The position numbers and the translations under genes were made by a program. Source: SHLJ01 sp041618535 (GTDB lineage: Bacteria > Bacteroidota > Bacteroidia > Flavobacteriales > Flavobacteriaceae). Taken from it: 21,299 nucleotides of DNA. The notes below the pieces were generated by a model. That model was not told the origin of the DNA and did no database searches. It saw nothing but the letters and a program-made list of their open reading frames with translations. Shown here piece after piece: positions 1 to 8,236 of the stretch. Position 1 is the first letter of the stretch; each line of letters starts with the position of its first letter. Location: positions 1 to 21,299 of the forward strand of contig JBFKFP010000033.1 in assembly GCA_041618535.1 (NCBI GenBank). The letters are read 5' to 3'.

Positions 1-3000
1 AATTTGATGCTGTTAATGAATCTCTCCGCCTGAATGATTCAGTAAGGATCTCAGGTAAGGCCATCGCTTATTCCGGACCTGCGGTTACAGCCGCTAAAGT
101 TAATTACCGCGTTTCACGTCAGGTTGATTTCCCCGATTGGTTCTATTGGTACAGGCCATGGTTTAACAGTGAATCACAGGAAATCGTTCAGGGAGAGACC
201 ACAACCGATAAATCAGGTGAATTTGAGATCAACTTCATTGCTCTGCCCGACAGGAGCGTTTCAGAAAAGAACCAACCGATATTCAGTTATGAAATCAAGG
301 TGGATGTAACCGATTTAAACGGTGAAACCCGAAGCCGGTCGACCATTGTGAAAGTCGGGTATCATAGTATGATAGCCACCCTCGAGTTAGCTGAAAAAAT
401 GGATAAAGACCTAAAAGATCACAAGATAAAACTTCAGACAGTCAACCTGAACGACGAAATCATAAATGCTTCAGGTCAAATAAAAATATACAAACTCCTG
501 GCACCAGACCGTGTGCTCAGGCAGCGGCCATGGCCAGCTCCTGATTACCAGGTTATTCCGGAGGCCACCTTTAAAGCTGCCTTTCCGCATGACGCTTACA
601 AAAATGAACATGACAGCAAAAACTGGATGAGAGGAGAGCTTGTCTTTGAGTCGGAATTCAACAGTGAACAATCCACGGAAATAAAGCTCGGAAACATCAG
701 GCGCTGGGAATCCGGCCTTTATGTTGCTGAACTAATTTCGAAAGACAGTTTTGGCAAAACGGTAACCGACAGGGTCAGGACAACTATTTTTGGATTAAAA
801 GATAATGTGGTTGCTGACAGACAGCTGCTAAATGTGAGCACTGATAAAACGAGTTACCAGCCCGGTGATGAGGTGAGGATCAAAATCTCTTCGGCGGCTC
901 ATAAATGGGTAACTGTCGATATCGAAAAAGACCATAAGGTTGTCAGGCAGGAGATCATCGAACTGAATAATAATATTAAAACGATAAGTATTCCGGTCGA
1001 TTCAGAGGATCTTGGGGGGTTCGCTGTATTGTTAAGTTCAGCTTCCTTCAACAGCTACCAATCAGAGAGCCTTGTAATAGATGTACCCTATCCGTCGAGA
1101 GAATTGAACATCGAAACCCTGACATTCAGGGATAAACTTCTTCCCGGACAGCAGGAAACCTGGTCGTTCAAGATCAATGGGCCAAAAAAGGATAAAATTG
1201 CCGCCGAGATGTTGGCTGGCATGTATGATGCATCACTCGATCATTTTAAGAGGCATGATTGGTATTTCAATCCCTACCCGGGAACAGGATATTATGCATT
1301 CAGCAAACGTCAGGCAACTTTCTCCTTCGGGATAAAGAATTTTGTCATAAAACAAGGCTTCAGGGGCGGGCGCAGGTTTTTAAACCCGGTTTATGACCGG
1401 TTAGACTGGTTCGGATTCGACATGTTTAATCCTTGGAGAAATGAACAATACCTTTATCGCCTGAGGCGGACCAGGAATATTCAGAATACCGGAAATATAA
1501 GCGGTATGGTCATGGATGAAGGTGGTCCGCTACCCGGTGTTAATGTGATTATAAAAGGATCAACATCCGGCACTCAAACCGATTTTGACGGTATTTATTA
1601 TATCGAGGCTCAAAAAGGAGAAACCCTTGAATTCAGTTATGCCGGGTATATCACCAAGGAAGTGGCAGTGGCCGACTCATCCACCATCGATATCACTCTT
1701 GAAGCGGATCCTGCTTTAACATGGGATGTTATGGCAACATCCCGGGGGATCTCCATGGGCAGAAAAGCAACAGGGGATGCGAACGCTCCATCAGTGATAG
1801 AAATGGCTGTTGAGGAAGAAGTTGCAGATGGCATATTTCTGCATAAAACATCGGGCAATCAAGAAGCAGGTAATATCTTATCTGCCGACGGTGGGATTGA
1901 AGCTGTTAATCTCAGAACCAATTTTCAGGAAACCGCCTTCTTCTATCCCGAATTAAGAACAGATGAGAAAGGGGAAATCAGTTTTGAATTCACAGCTCCT
2001 GAATCTTTAACACAATGGAAGCTTCAGCTTCTCGCCCATTCTGCCGATGGAAAGCATGCTACAGAGACCTTAAAGGCAGTTACTCAAAAAGACCTGATGG
2101 TCTTGCCAAATCCGCCACGTTTTATAAGAGAGGGGGATAGTATAGTGCTTAGCAGTAAAATAGCTAATCTTACCGATTCTGAACTGGCAGGCCGGGCTGT
2201 CCTGCAACTGTTTGATGCAGTGAGTGGTAAAGCCGTTGATACCGAATTCTCGAATCTTGAATCCAATAAGGTGTTTTCAGTGGGACCTGAAGGAAACACC
2301 GAAGTGTCCTGGTCATTAAAAGTACCTTTTACCGGACGGGCGCTTCAGTATAAGATAATGGCAAAATCGGGTCGTTTCTCAGATGGTGAGCAAAATGTTC
2401 TGCCTGTTTTAAGCAATAGAATGATGGTGACCGAGACCTTACCTTTGTGGGTCGGTTCAGGACAATCTCGCACATTCACCCTCAATAAGCTTAAGAACCT
2501 TAATTCTGAAAGTATAACGCATCACAGGCTAACACTTGAGGTCACATCCAACCCTGTATGGTATGCTGTCCAGGCAATGCCCTACCTGATGGAATTTCCA
2601 CATGACTGCAATGAGCAGATCTTCTCCAGGCTTTATTCCAATTCACTGGCCAGCAGTTTGGTGAACAAGCATCCGAAGATCAGGACCGTATTCGAGCAGT
2701 GGAGGAGTTCCGGAGTTTTGAAGAGCAATCTTGAAAAGAACGAGGAGTTGAAGTCGATTTTAATCGAGGAAACACCATGGTTGCGCGATGCCCAGAATGA
2801 AACCGAACAGAAAAAAAGAATAGCATTGCTTTTTGACCTGAACAGAATGAGCTGGGAGGTGAAGGGTGCTGTCAGGAAACTGCGACGCAACCAATATCCG
2901 AACGGATCATGGCCCTGGTTCGAGGGTGGCCCCGAAAACCGCTATATAACCCAGCATATCATCTCGGGACTCGGGCACCTGAATCAACTGGAGGTTGAGA

Positions 3001-4235
3001 TTGATAATGTTGAAAGCATGATAGAAAATGCCATTCAATATCTCGACAGGGAATTTGTGACAACTTACGAGGACATAAGAAAATATGATAAGGATGTTGA
3101 CCTGGAGGCGGATCATCTCAGTTATGTTCAACTTCATTATTTGTACACAAGGAGCTTTTTCCCTGAATATGAAATTCCGAAAAGAAACCAGGAGATCATC
3201 GATTATTATTTAAATCAGATCAAGCAGTATTGGTTAAAGAGGAATTTATATTCCAAAGCCCTGATGGCATTGGTCTGTCACAGGAACAATAGAAACCCCG
3301 TGGCCAAACAAATAGTCAACTCCCTGAAGGAAACAAGTTTGGATTCGGATGAAATGGGAATGTACTGGAAATCAAATACAGCGTCGTGGTTTTGGTACAG
3401 CGCACCTATCGAGACCCAGGCCCTGATCATTGAGTTGTTCACTGAGATAAATGAGGAACAGGAGCTTATTGATAAAATGAAGGTATGGCTTCTTAAAAAC
3501 AAGCAAACCAATCGATGGTCATCTACCAAATCGACTACGGAGGCCATTTATGCACTTATGCTTCAGGGATCGGACTGGCTTTCGGTGACCGAGGACCTTG
3601 AAATCCAGATCGGCAGCCTGGAATTGGGTGATAAAACCATGGACGATTATAGATCAGAAGCCGGAACCGGTTATTTCAAGACCTCCTGGGGGCCCTCAGA
3701 AATCAAACCGGAAATGAGCAGCGTTACCCTTAAAAAAAAGGGTGAGGGTATTGCATGGGCAGGACTTTACTGGCAGTACTTTGAAGACCTCGACAAGATC
3801 TCTACAGCAGAGACACCACTTAAATTAAAAAAGAGGATTTTTAAGAAAGTCAACACCGACTATGGCGAAGAACTGACAGAAATAGACGAGAATAACATCA
3901 TCAGGCTTGGAGATCTCCTGACAGTACGAATAGAATTAAGCGTAGATCGCCCAATGGAATACGTTCATATGAAGGATATGCGCGCTTCAGGACTTGAGCC
4001 TGTAAATGTTCTGTCACGCCATAAATGGCAGGACGGTCTGGGATATTATGAGAGTACAAAGGATGCGGCCACCCATTTTTTCTTCGACCGCTTGCCCAAA
4101 GGGGTTTATATTTTTGAATATGATTTAAGGGCTAACAATGCCGGTTCATTCTCAAATGGGATCACATCAATCCAGAGCATGTATGCCCCGGAGTTCAGCA
4201 GCCATAGCGAGGGAACGCGTATAATGATAAATTAA
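1..4235 (+). CDS. Alpha-2-macroglobulin family protein with embedded carboxypeptidase-regulatory-like domain (5' partial)
   Basis: The frame is open from the first complete codon at base 3 to the TAA at 4233-4235, so the N-terminus lies outside the window and the Met at 300 is internal. About 1410 residues are visible. They begin with beta-rich macroglobulin-like domains. Next comes a CarboxypepD_reg-like domain at about visible residues 499-570 (ISGMVMDE, PLPGVNV, GTQTDFDG, SYAGYITKEV). The central A2M domain starts near ETAFFYPELRTDEKGEISF. The thioester motif DCNEQ has its Cys at visible residue 869 (bases 2607-2609), followed by the helical thioester domain and a C-terminal receptor-binding-like region. 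Known family role: surface or periplasmic protease traps whose Cys-Gln thioester captures proteases after bait cleavage. The intact CxEQ motif suggests the trap chemistry is retained. Bacterial relatives often sit beside PBP1C, which is not seen here. Family call is firm; the biological target is unknown. Confidence 0.9.
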   Translation, partial: FDAVNESLRLNDSVRISGKAIAYSGPAVTAAKVNYRVSRQVDFPDWFYWYRPWFNSESQEIVQGETTTDKSGEFEINFIALPDRSVSEKNQPIFSYEIKVDVTDLNGETRSRSTIVKVGYHSMIATLELAEKMDKDLKDHKIKLQTVNLNDEIINASGQIKIYKLLAPDRVLRQRPWPAPDYQVIPEATFKAAFPHDAYKNEHDSKNWMRGELVFESEFNSEQSTEIKLGNIRRWESGLYVAELISKDSFGKTVTDRVRTTIFGLKDNVVADRQLLNVSTDKTSYQPGDEVRIKISSAAHKWVTVDIEKDHKVVRQEIIELNNNIKTISIPVDSEDLGGFAVLLSSASFNSYQSESLVIDVPYPSRELNIETLTFRDKLLPGQQETWSFKINGPKKDKIAAEMLAGMYDASLDHFKRHDWYFNPYPGTGYYAFSKRQATFSFGIKNFVIKQGFRGGRRFLNPVYDRLDWFGFDMFNPWRNEQYLYRLRRTRNIQNTGNISGMVMDEGGPLPGVNVIIKGSTSGTQTDFDGIYYIEAQKGETLEFSYAGYITKEVAVADSSTIDITLEADPALTWDVMATSRGISMGRKATGDANAPSVIEMAVEEEVADGIFLHKTSGNQEAGNILSADGGIEAVNLRTNFQETAFFYPELRTDEKGEISFEFTAPESLTQWKLQLLAHSADGKHATETLKAVTQKDLMVLPNPPRFIREGDSIVLSSKIANLTDSELAGRAVLQLFDAVSGKAVDTEFSNLESNKVFSVGPEGNTEVSWSLKVPFTGRALQYKIMAKSGRFSDGEQNVLPVLSNRMMVTETLPLWVGSGQSRTFTLNKLKNLNSESITHHRLTLEVTSNPVWYAVQAMPYLMEFPHDCNEQIFSRLYSNSLASSLVNKHPKIRTVFEQWRSSGVLKSNLEKNEELKSILIEETPWLRDAQNETEQKKRIALLFDLNRMSWEVKGAVRKLRRNQYPNGSWPWFEGGPENRYITQHIISGLGHLNQLEVEIDNVESMIENAIQYLDREFVTTYEDIRKYDKDVDLEADHLSYVQLHYLYTRSFFPEYEIPKRNQEIIDYYLNQIKQYWLKRNLYSKALMALVCHRNNRNPVAKQIVNSLKETSLDSDEMGMYWKSNTASWFWYSAPIETQALIIELFTEINEEQELIDKMKVWLLKNKQTNRWSSTKSTTEAIYALMLQGSDWLSVTEDLEIQIGSLELGDKTMDDYRSEAGTGYFKTSWGPSEIKPEMSSVTLKKKGEGIAWAGLYWQYFEDLDKISTAETPLKLKKRIFKKVNTDYGEELTEIDENNIIRLGDLLTVRIELSVDRPMEYVHMKDMRASGLEPVNVLSRHKWQDGLGYYESTKDAATHFFFDRLPKGVYIFEYDLRANNAGSFSNGITSIQSMYAPEFSSHSEGTRIMIN

Positions 4236-4240
4236 ATTAA

Positions 4241-4768
4241 TTATTCCGGGTCCTTCGGAGGAAAACCGTCGAGTACTTTTTTTACCAGCTCGAGTATCTG
4301 CTGATCGCGGACCGCAGGACTGGCATTTAGGTTGAACCCACTTTCACTCTGAGCCTGCCAGAACAGGCCAACACCATCTTCATCTATAAAATCGAATGTC
4401 ATATAGCGCGTCATAGCCGAGCGACCCAGAGGCATACCGATAGTCATCCCGCCGCCAACATTACGCCCGGTTCCTCCCATGGAAACACCAACTCCCCCGG
4501 CATTGGGGTTATCGTATTCTTCACTTCTGACGTTAACATAGAAGTCAGGATCTGCCGAAATACTCATTCCCTTGGCGCTCATAAGGTCATCAAAACTGTT
4601 CATCAGCCTGTTGTTATCCAGTTCACTCAAACCTGTAACCATATCAGAATAGTAATTATAGGTTTTATACCGGGAGAAGTCAACCTGCTTATCGTAGTCA
4701 TAACTGACTCGAACGGTGCTGCATGAGACAATCAAAAAAAATCCCAGGACTGGAAAGATTAATCGCAT
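4241..4768 (-). CDS. DUF4136-type lipoprotein
   Basis: A 175-residue protein with a short hydrophobic signal and a lipobox (FLIVSC, lipidated Cys at residue 16), so it is probably exported and anchored to a membrane by its N-terminal Cys. The mature part starts with the VSYDYDKQVDFSRYKTY pattern typical of the DUF4136 family, followed by a short helical stretch, a Gly/Met-rich middle (residues ~90-115, GGVGVSMGGTGRNVGGG) and a C-terminal helix (QQILELVKKVLDGFPP). DUF4136 proteins are common in Bacteroidota and have no established biochemical role. It lies 40 bases downstream of obg on the same strand and may be co-transcribed with it. Its stop is only 5 bases from the stop of the convergent macroglobulin gene. 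Fold-family assignment is good; function is unknown. Confidence 0.82.
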   Translation of the reverse strand: MRLIFPVLGFFLIVSCSTVRVSYDYDKQVDFSRYKTYNYYSDMVTGLSELDNNRLMNSFDDLMSAKGMSISADPDFYVNVRSEEYDNPNAGGVGVSMGGTGRNVGGGMTIGMPLGRSAMTRYMTFDFIDEDGVGLFWQAQSESGFNLNASPAVRDQQILELVKKVLDGFPPKDPE

Positions 4769-4808
4769 AGCATGTTTTTTATAAAGTTAAGAGAAAATCT
4801 CCGTGGCA

Positions 4809-5807
4809 TCAAGAATTTAACATCTTCCAGAGCCGGTCTTTCAGCTCCATCAATCCCTGTTGAGCAACTGAAGAGATAAAAACATAATCAACAGGCATAG
4901 AACTGTCTAATTCAGCCTTCAACTCAGTTTTTAATTCATCATCCAGCATATCGCATTTGGAGATAGCCACCAATCGCTCCTTATCCAGCATTTCCGGATT
5001 ATAACGCCTGAGCTCATCGAGAAGTATCTGGTATTGATCAACAATATCACTGGCGTCAGCGGGGATCAGGAACAACAAAACCGAATTTCGTTCAATATGG
5101 CGCAGGAAATAATGACCGAGACCTTTTCCCTCAGCTGCTCCCTCGATGATCCCGGGTATGTCGGCCATAACGAAGGTCTGGAAATCTCTGTATTCCACAA
5201 TACCAAGGTTTGGTTTTAAGGTAGTGAACTCGTAATCGGCAATTTTTGGCTTTGCGGCTGTCAAAACCGATAACAGGGTCGACTTTCCGGCGTTAGGGAA
5301 TCCGACCAGCCCAACATCGGCCAATACTTTTAACTCGAGGGTGATGCGCTTTTCCTCTCCTGGAAGACCTGGCTGAGCATAACGCGGTGTCTGCCTGGTA
5401 GGGCTTTTAAAATGCCAATTACCAAGCCCCCCTTTACCACCTTCAACCACAGCTATTTCCTCGCCTTCGGCAGTGATCTCAAATAAAACTTCATCGGTTC
5501 CTGTGTCACGTACAACAGTTCCCAATGGCACCTCAATTATCACATCCTGACCATCTCCACCCGTACTTCTCTGTTTTCCTCCATTTTTCCCGTGTTCAGC
5601 CCTGAAATGCTTCTTAAACTTCAGATGATACAGGGTCCAGAGCTGTGAATTGCCTTTAAGGATAATATGTCCGCCACGGCCACCGTCGCCACCATCCGGC
5701 CCTCCTTTGGTAACATATTTTTCCCGACGGAGATGCGCAGAGCCCTTGCCTCCGTTTCCGGAGCAAACATAGATCTTTACGTAGTCGACAAAATTGCCCT
5801 CGGTCAT
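4809..5807 (-). CDS. obg: GTPase Obg/CgtA, ribosome assembly and stress GTPase
   Basis: A 332-residue Obg-family GTPase. The N-terminal ~158 residues form the glycine-rich Obg fold (NGGKGSAHLRREKY, GGPDGGDGGRGG, GGKGGLGNWHFKS). The G domain has G1 GFPNAGKST near residue 169, switch I TT in FTTLKPNLG, G3 DIPG near 217, a G4 reading SKCD where NKxD is canonical, and a G5-like ISS near the end. The protein stops soon after the G domain, so the optional C-terminal OCT domain is missing. Obg binds the 50S subunit, acts late in its assembly and responds to guanine nucleotide levels. It starts 28 bases after the stop of the upstream HPRT-adenylate kinase gene, so the two are probably one transcript. 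That links purine nucleotide balance with a GTP-sensing ribosome factor. Confidence 0.96.
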   Translation of the reverse strand: MTEGNFVDYVKIYVCSGNGGKGSAHLRREKYVTKGGPDGGDGGRGGHIILKGNSQLWTLYHLKFKKHFRAEHGKNGGKQRSTGGDGQDVIIEVPLGTVVRDTGTDEVLFEITAEGEEIAVVEGGKGGLGNWHFKSPTRQTPRYAQPGLPGEEKRITLELKVLADVGLVGFPNAGKSTLLSVLTAAKPKIADYEFTTLKPNLGIVEYRDFQTFVMADIPGIIEGAAEGKGLGHYFLRHIERNSVLLFLIPADASDIVDQYQILLDELRRYNPEMLDKERLVAISKCDMLDDELKTELKAELDSSMPVDYVFISSVAQQGLMELKDRLWKMLNS

Positions 5808-5835
5808 CTAAAAATTATTGAAATTTATTTTGGTT

Positions 5836-6954
5836 CTAAACGGCTTGCAAGGCGTTGATTACCTTGCTCACGCGAGCGGTGATTTCTTCGATGTTACCAA
5901 CACCATCAACACCGTGATATTTATCCTGGGAGGTGTAATAGTCCTTTAGAACTGCAGTTTTATCATAATACTCGCTAATACGGTTTCTGATAACCTCCTC
6001 ATTTGCATCATCTGCCCGTCCGCTGGTCTTACCTCGTTTCAGAAGCCGCTGTACGAGGATTTCATCATCAACCTCGAGAGCGATCATGGCACTGATTTCG
6101 GAATCCTTGGTATGCATCAGTGCATCAAGTGCTTCGGCTTGTGCTTTTGTTCTGGGAAAGCCATCAAAAATAAATCCATTGGCATCAGCATTCTTCTCAA
6201 CCTCAGCATTCAGCATGTCAATGGTTACTTCGTCCGGCACCAGTTCTCCTTTATCCATGTACGACTTGGCCAACATTCCGAGAGCAGTCTCATTCTTGAT
6301 GTTATACCTGAAGACATCACCTGTAGAAATATGGATCAGGTTATATTTTTCTTTAAGAAAATCTGCCTGGGTGCCTTTTCCTGCGCCCGGAGGACCAAAC
6401 AATACCAAATTTGTCATATGCTCTGTGTTTTTTATCTGGTAGACCTCCGGAATATCCCTTCCGAGGCCATCATAATCAAGCCCGTATCCCACGATAAACT
6501 TATTCGGGATCTCTATACCAACATAATGCAGCTTGTAATCTTTCTTATAAGCTTCTGGTTTGAAAAACAAGGAAGCGATCTTCAGGCTTTTGACTTTTTC
6601 ATTTTCGAAAATCCGGTGAACCTCACCCATGGTCTTTCCGGAATCAATTATATCCTCGAGTATTACAACTGTTCTACCTGTGAGGTCCTGAGTAAGCCCG
6701 ATCAATCTCTGAATATCATCGGATGATTTCACACCTTCGTAAGATGCGAGTTTGATGAATGTAACCTCGCAGGGTTTAGGATATTTCTTCACAAAATCGC
6801 TGGTAAACATAAAAGATCCATTCATGATCCCCACAAATACCGGAATCTCGTCACCCATATCAGCAGCGATCTCATCAACGAGCCTGCTTACTGCTGCATC
6901 TATTTCCTGGGCCGAGATAAATGGCTTAAAGTATTTGTCGTGAAGTTTAATCAC
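5836..6954 (-). CDS. adk: Fused hypoxanthine phosphoribosyltransferase-adenylate kinase
   Basis: One uninterrupted 372-residue frame holds two enzymes. Residues 1-~175 are a type I phosphoribosyltransferase of the HPRT kind: MNGSFMF near 44-50, the PRPP loop VVILEDIIDSGKT at 96-108, and FIVGYGLDYDGLGRDIPEVY near the end. They would convert hypoxanthine or guanine plus PRPP to IMP or GMP. Residues ~180-372 are a short-LID adenylate kinase: P-loop GPPGAGKGT at 187-195, STGDVFR, DGFPRTKAQ and the LID region RGKTSGRADD. This half catalyses ATP + AMP = 2 ADP. The linker is about five residues (IKNTEH) before Met180 (bases 6415-6417), where a free-standing Adk would begin. No stop lies between the halves, so a bifunctional protein is expected, though internal initiation at Met180 remains possible. 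It heads the operon with obg and diverges from purK. I use adk because the C-terminal half is complete; hpt describes the N-terminal half. Confidence 0.93.
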   Translation of the reverse strand: MIKLHDKYFKPFISAQEIDAAVSRLVDEIAADMGDEIPVFVGIMNGSFMFTSDFVKKYPKPCEVTFIKLASYEGVKSSDDIQRLIGLTQDLTGRTVVILEDIIDSGKTMGEVHRIFENEKVKSLKIASLFFKPEAYKKDYKLHYVGIEIPNKFIVGYGLDYDGLGRDIPEVYQIKNTEHMTNLVLFGPPGAGKGTQADFLKEKYNLIHISTGDVFRYNIKNETALGMLAKSYMDKGELVPDEVTIDMLNAEVEKNADANGFIFDGFPRTKAQAEALDALMHTKDSEISAMIALEVDDEILVQRLLKRGKTSGRADDANEEVIRNRISEYYDKTAVLKDYYTSQDKYHGVDGVGNIEEITARVSKVINALQAV

Positions 6955-6974
6955 CCTGTTTTCCTTTGGAAATG

Positions 6975-6982
6975 CAAAGATA
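6975..6982 (-). promoter_or_regulatory. Candidate -7 box of the hpt/adk-obg operon
   Basis: Read on the minus strand this is TATCTTTG, an exact match to the Bacteroidota -7 consensus TAnnTTTG. It ends 20 bases before the ATG at 6954, a usual distance. No clear -33 TTG is seen at the expected spacing, so the call rests on the -7 box and its position. Confidence 0.5.
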
Positions 6983-7021
6983 GGGATTTGTTAAAGTAAT
7001 TGCCATGATTTGGAACCCGTT

Positions 7022-7046
7022 TTTAAATATGGTTTGCATATTTAAA
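7022..7046. repeat. Perfect 9-bp inverted repeat in the hpt/adk-purK divergent promoter region
   Basis: TTTAAATAT at 7022-7030 and ATATTTAAA at 7038-7046 are exact reverse complements around a 7-base spacer (GGTTTGC). The repeat ends two bases upstream of the purK -7 box, covering the place where a -33 element would lie. It is a candidate operator for a dimeric regulator of purK-purE, possibly also of the divergent salvage operon. The arms are pure A/T, so chance is a real alternative. Confidence 0.4.
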
Positions 7047-7048
7047 TG

Positions 7049-7056
7049 TATTTTTG
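7049..7056 (+). promoter_or_regulatory. Candidate -7 box of purK-purE
   Basis: TATTTTTG matches TAnnTTTG exactly and ends 22 bases before the ATG at 7079. A transcript starting about 7 bases downstream would begin near 7063. That excludes the further upstream in-frame ATG at 7046 and supports the 7079 start. No good -33 element is visible; an inverted repeat occupies that position. Confidence 0.55.
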
Positions 7057-7078
7057 CACATCATATTATCAAGGGTTT

Positions 7079-8233
7079 ATGAACTACTTTTCTTCTGAAT
7101 TCAAATTGGGAATCCTGGGCGGAGGACAGCTTGGAAAAATGATTTTGAATGAAACCCGGAAATGGGATATCCACACCGTCGTAATGGATCCAAATAGAGA
7201 AGCTCCATGCCGAATTGGCAGCGATGAATTCCATGTGGGTGATCTTATGGATTTTGATGCCGTATATAATTTCGGGAAGGATGTGGATGTGCTTACCATA
7301 GAGATAGAGAACATTAATGTCGAGGCTCTTAAGGCGCTGGAGCAGAAAGGAATCAAAGTTTTCCCGGCTTCAAAAACCCTTGAGACCATTCAGAACAAGG
7401 CCAAGCAAAAATTGTTTTATGTCGATCATGACATTCCAACTGCTCCCTTCAGCCGTTTTGCCTACAAACCGGAAGTTGAGACGGCGATCCGTAATTCAGT
7501 TCTTGATTTCCCCTTTGTATGGAAAAGCACCCAATTCGGATACGATGGCCGTGGCGTGAAGATCGTCAGGAATGAGCAGGACCTCAGCGGACTCCCAAAT
7601 GTGGAATGTATTATCGAAAATTTGATCGATTTCAAAAACGAATTATCAGTTATAGTAGCGCGATCTGCTAACGGCCATGTAGCTGCATATCCTGTAGTGG
7701 AAATGGAGTTCCATCCTGAAGCCAACCAGGTAGAGTATGTAATATGTCCTGCCAGGATTAGTCCTGAAGTAGCAGCCAAAGCGGAAGCAGTAGCCCTCAG
7801 GACGAGCACTGCATATCAGCATGTAGGACTGCTTGCGGTTGAAATGTTTCAAACTCAAAACGATGACATCCTGGTTAACGAAGTGGCTCCCCGACCTCAT
7901 AATTCAGGTCATCACACCATCGAATCCTGCTACACCAGTCAGTTCGAACAGCACCTGCGGGCAATTCTGGGCCTTCCTTTAGGATCGTCAATGAGCAAAG
8001 TTGCCGGAATAATGGTAAATTTGGTGGGGGAGGCACAGTTTACCGGTCCGGTGGTATATCAGAATATAGAGCAGGTATTGGATATAGAGGGTGTAACGCC
8101 TCACATTTACGGAAAGAAGGAAACCAGGCCATTCAGGAAAATGGGCCATGTCACCATAGTCAATGAAGACATGGCTGTTGCAAGGGAACTGGCGGAAAAA
8201 GTAAAAAATACGATAAAAGTAATCAGCGAATAA
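7079..8233 (+). CDS. purK: 5-(carboxyamino)imidazole ribonucleotide synthase (PurK)
   Basis: A 384-residue ATP-grasp enzyme that makes N5-CAIR from AIR, bicarbonate and ATP in de novo purine synthesis. The N-terminal nucleotide-binding start KLGILGGGQLGKM lies within the first 25 residues. The central ATP-grasp domain shows PFVWKSTQFGYDGRGVKIV and VECIIENLIDFKNELSVIVAR, then the metal/phosphate region ILVNEVAPRPHNSGHHTIESC and a C-terminal PurK domain ending in GHVTIV. An in-frame ATG at 7046 would add 11 residues not expected in the family and lies upstream of the likely transcription start, so 7079 is chosen. purE follows after 3 bases, so the two consecutive steps are almost certainly translated from one mRNA. 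Confidence 0.96.
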   Translation: MNYFSSEFKLGILGGGQLGKMILNETRKWDIHTVVMDPNREAPCRIGSDEFHVGDLMDFDAVYNFGKDVDVLTIEIENINVEALKALEQKGIKVFPASKTLETIQNKAKQKLFYVDHDIPTAPFSRFAYKPEVETAIRNSVLDFPFVWKSTQFGYDGRGVKIVRNEQDLSGLPNVECIIENLIDFKNELSVIVARSANGHVAAYPVVEMEFHPEANQVEYVICPARISPEVAAKAEAVALRTSTAYQHVGLLAVEMFQTQNDDILVNEVAPRPHNSGHHTIESCYTSQFEQHLRAILGLPLGSSMSKVAGIMVNLVGEAQFTGPVVYQNIEQVLDIEGVTPHIYGKKETRPFRKMGHVTIVNEDMAVARELAEKVKNTIKVISE

Positions 8234-8236
8234 ATT

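Noticed and set aside
300..4235. Met at 300 as the true start of the macroglobulin gene
   Set aside because: The same frame is open back to base 3 and encodes macroglobulin-like sequence (for example DWFYWYRPWF), so this Met is internal and the gene is cut by the window edge.
6415..6450. Internal ribosome binding site (GGAGGT on the minus strand) for separate Adk translation
   Set aside because: A GGAGGT lies about 24 bases before Met180, too far for a normal Shine-Dalgarno, and Bacteroidota seldom use one; it also encodes conserved PEVY of the HPRT half.
6112..6726. 204-residue plus-strand open frame opposite the HPRT-adenylate kinase gene
   Set aside because: It is antisense to a gene with clear motifs in both halves and has no recognisable domain or initiation context.
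7046..7078. Upstream ATG at 7046 as the purK start
   Set aside because: It overlaps the inverted repeat and lies upstream of the likely transcription start; the added residues (MYFCTSYYQGF) are not family-like.
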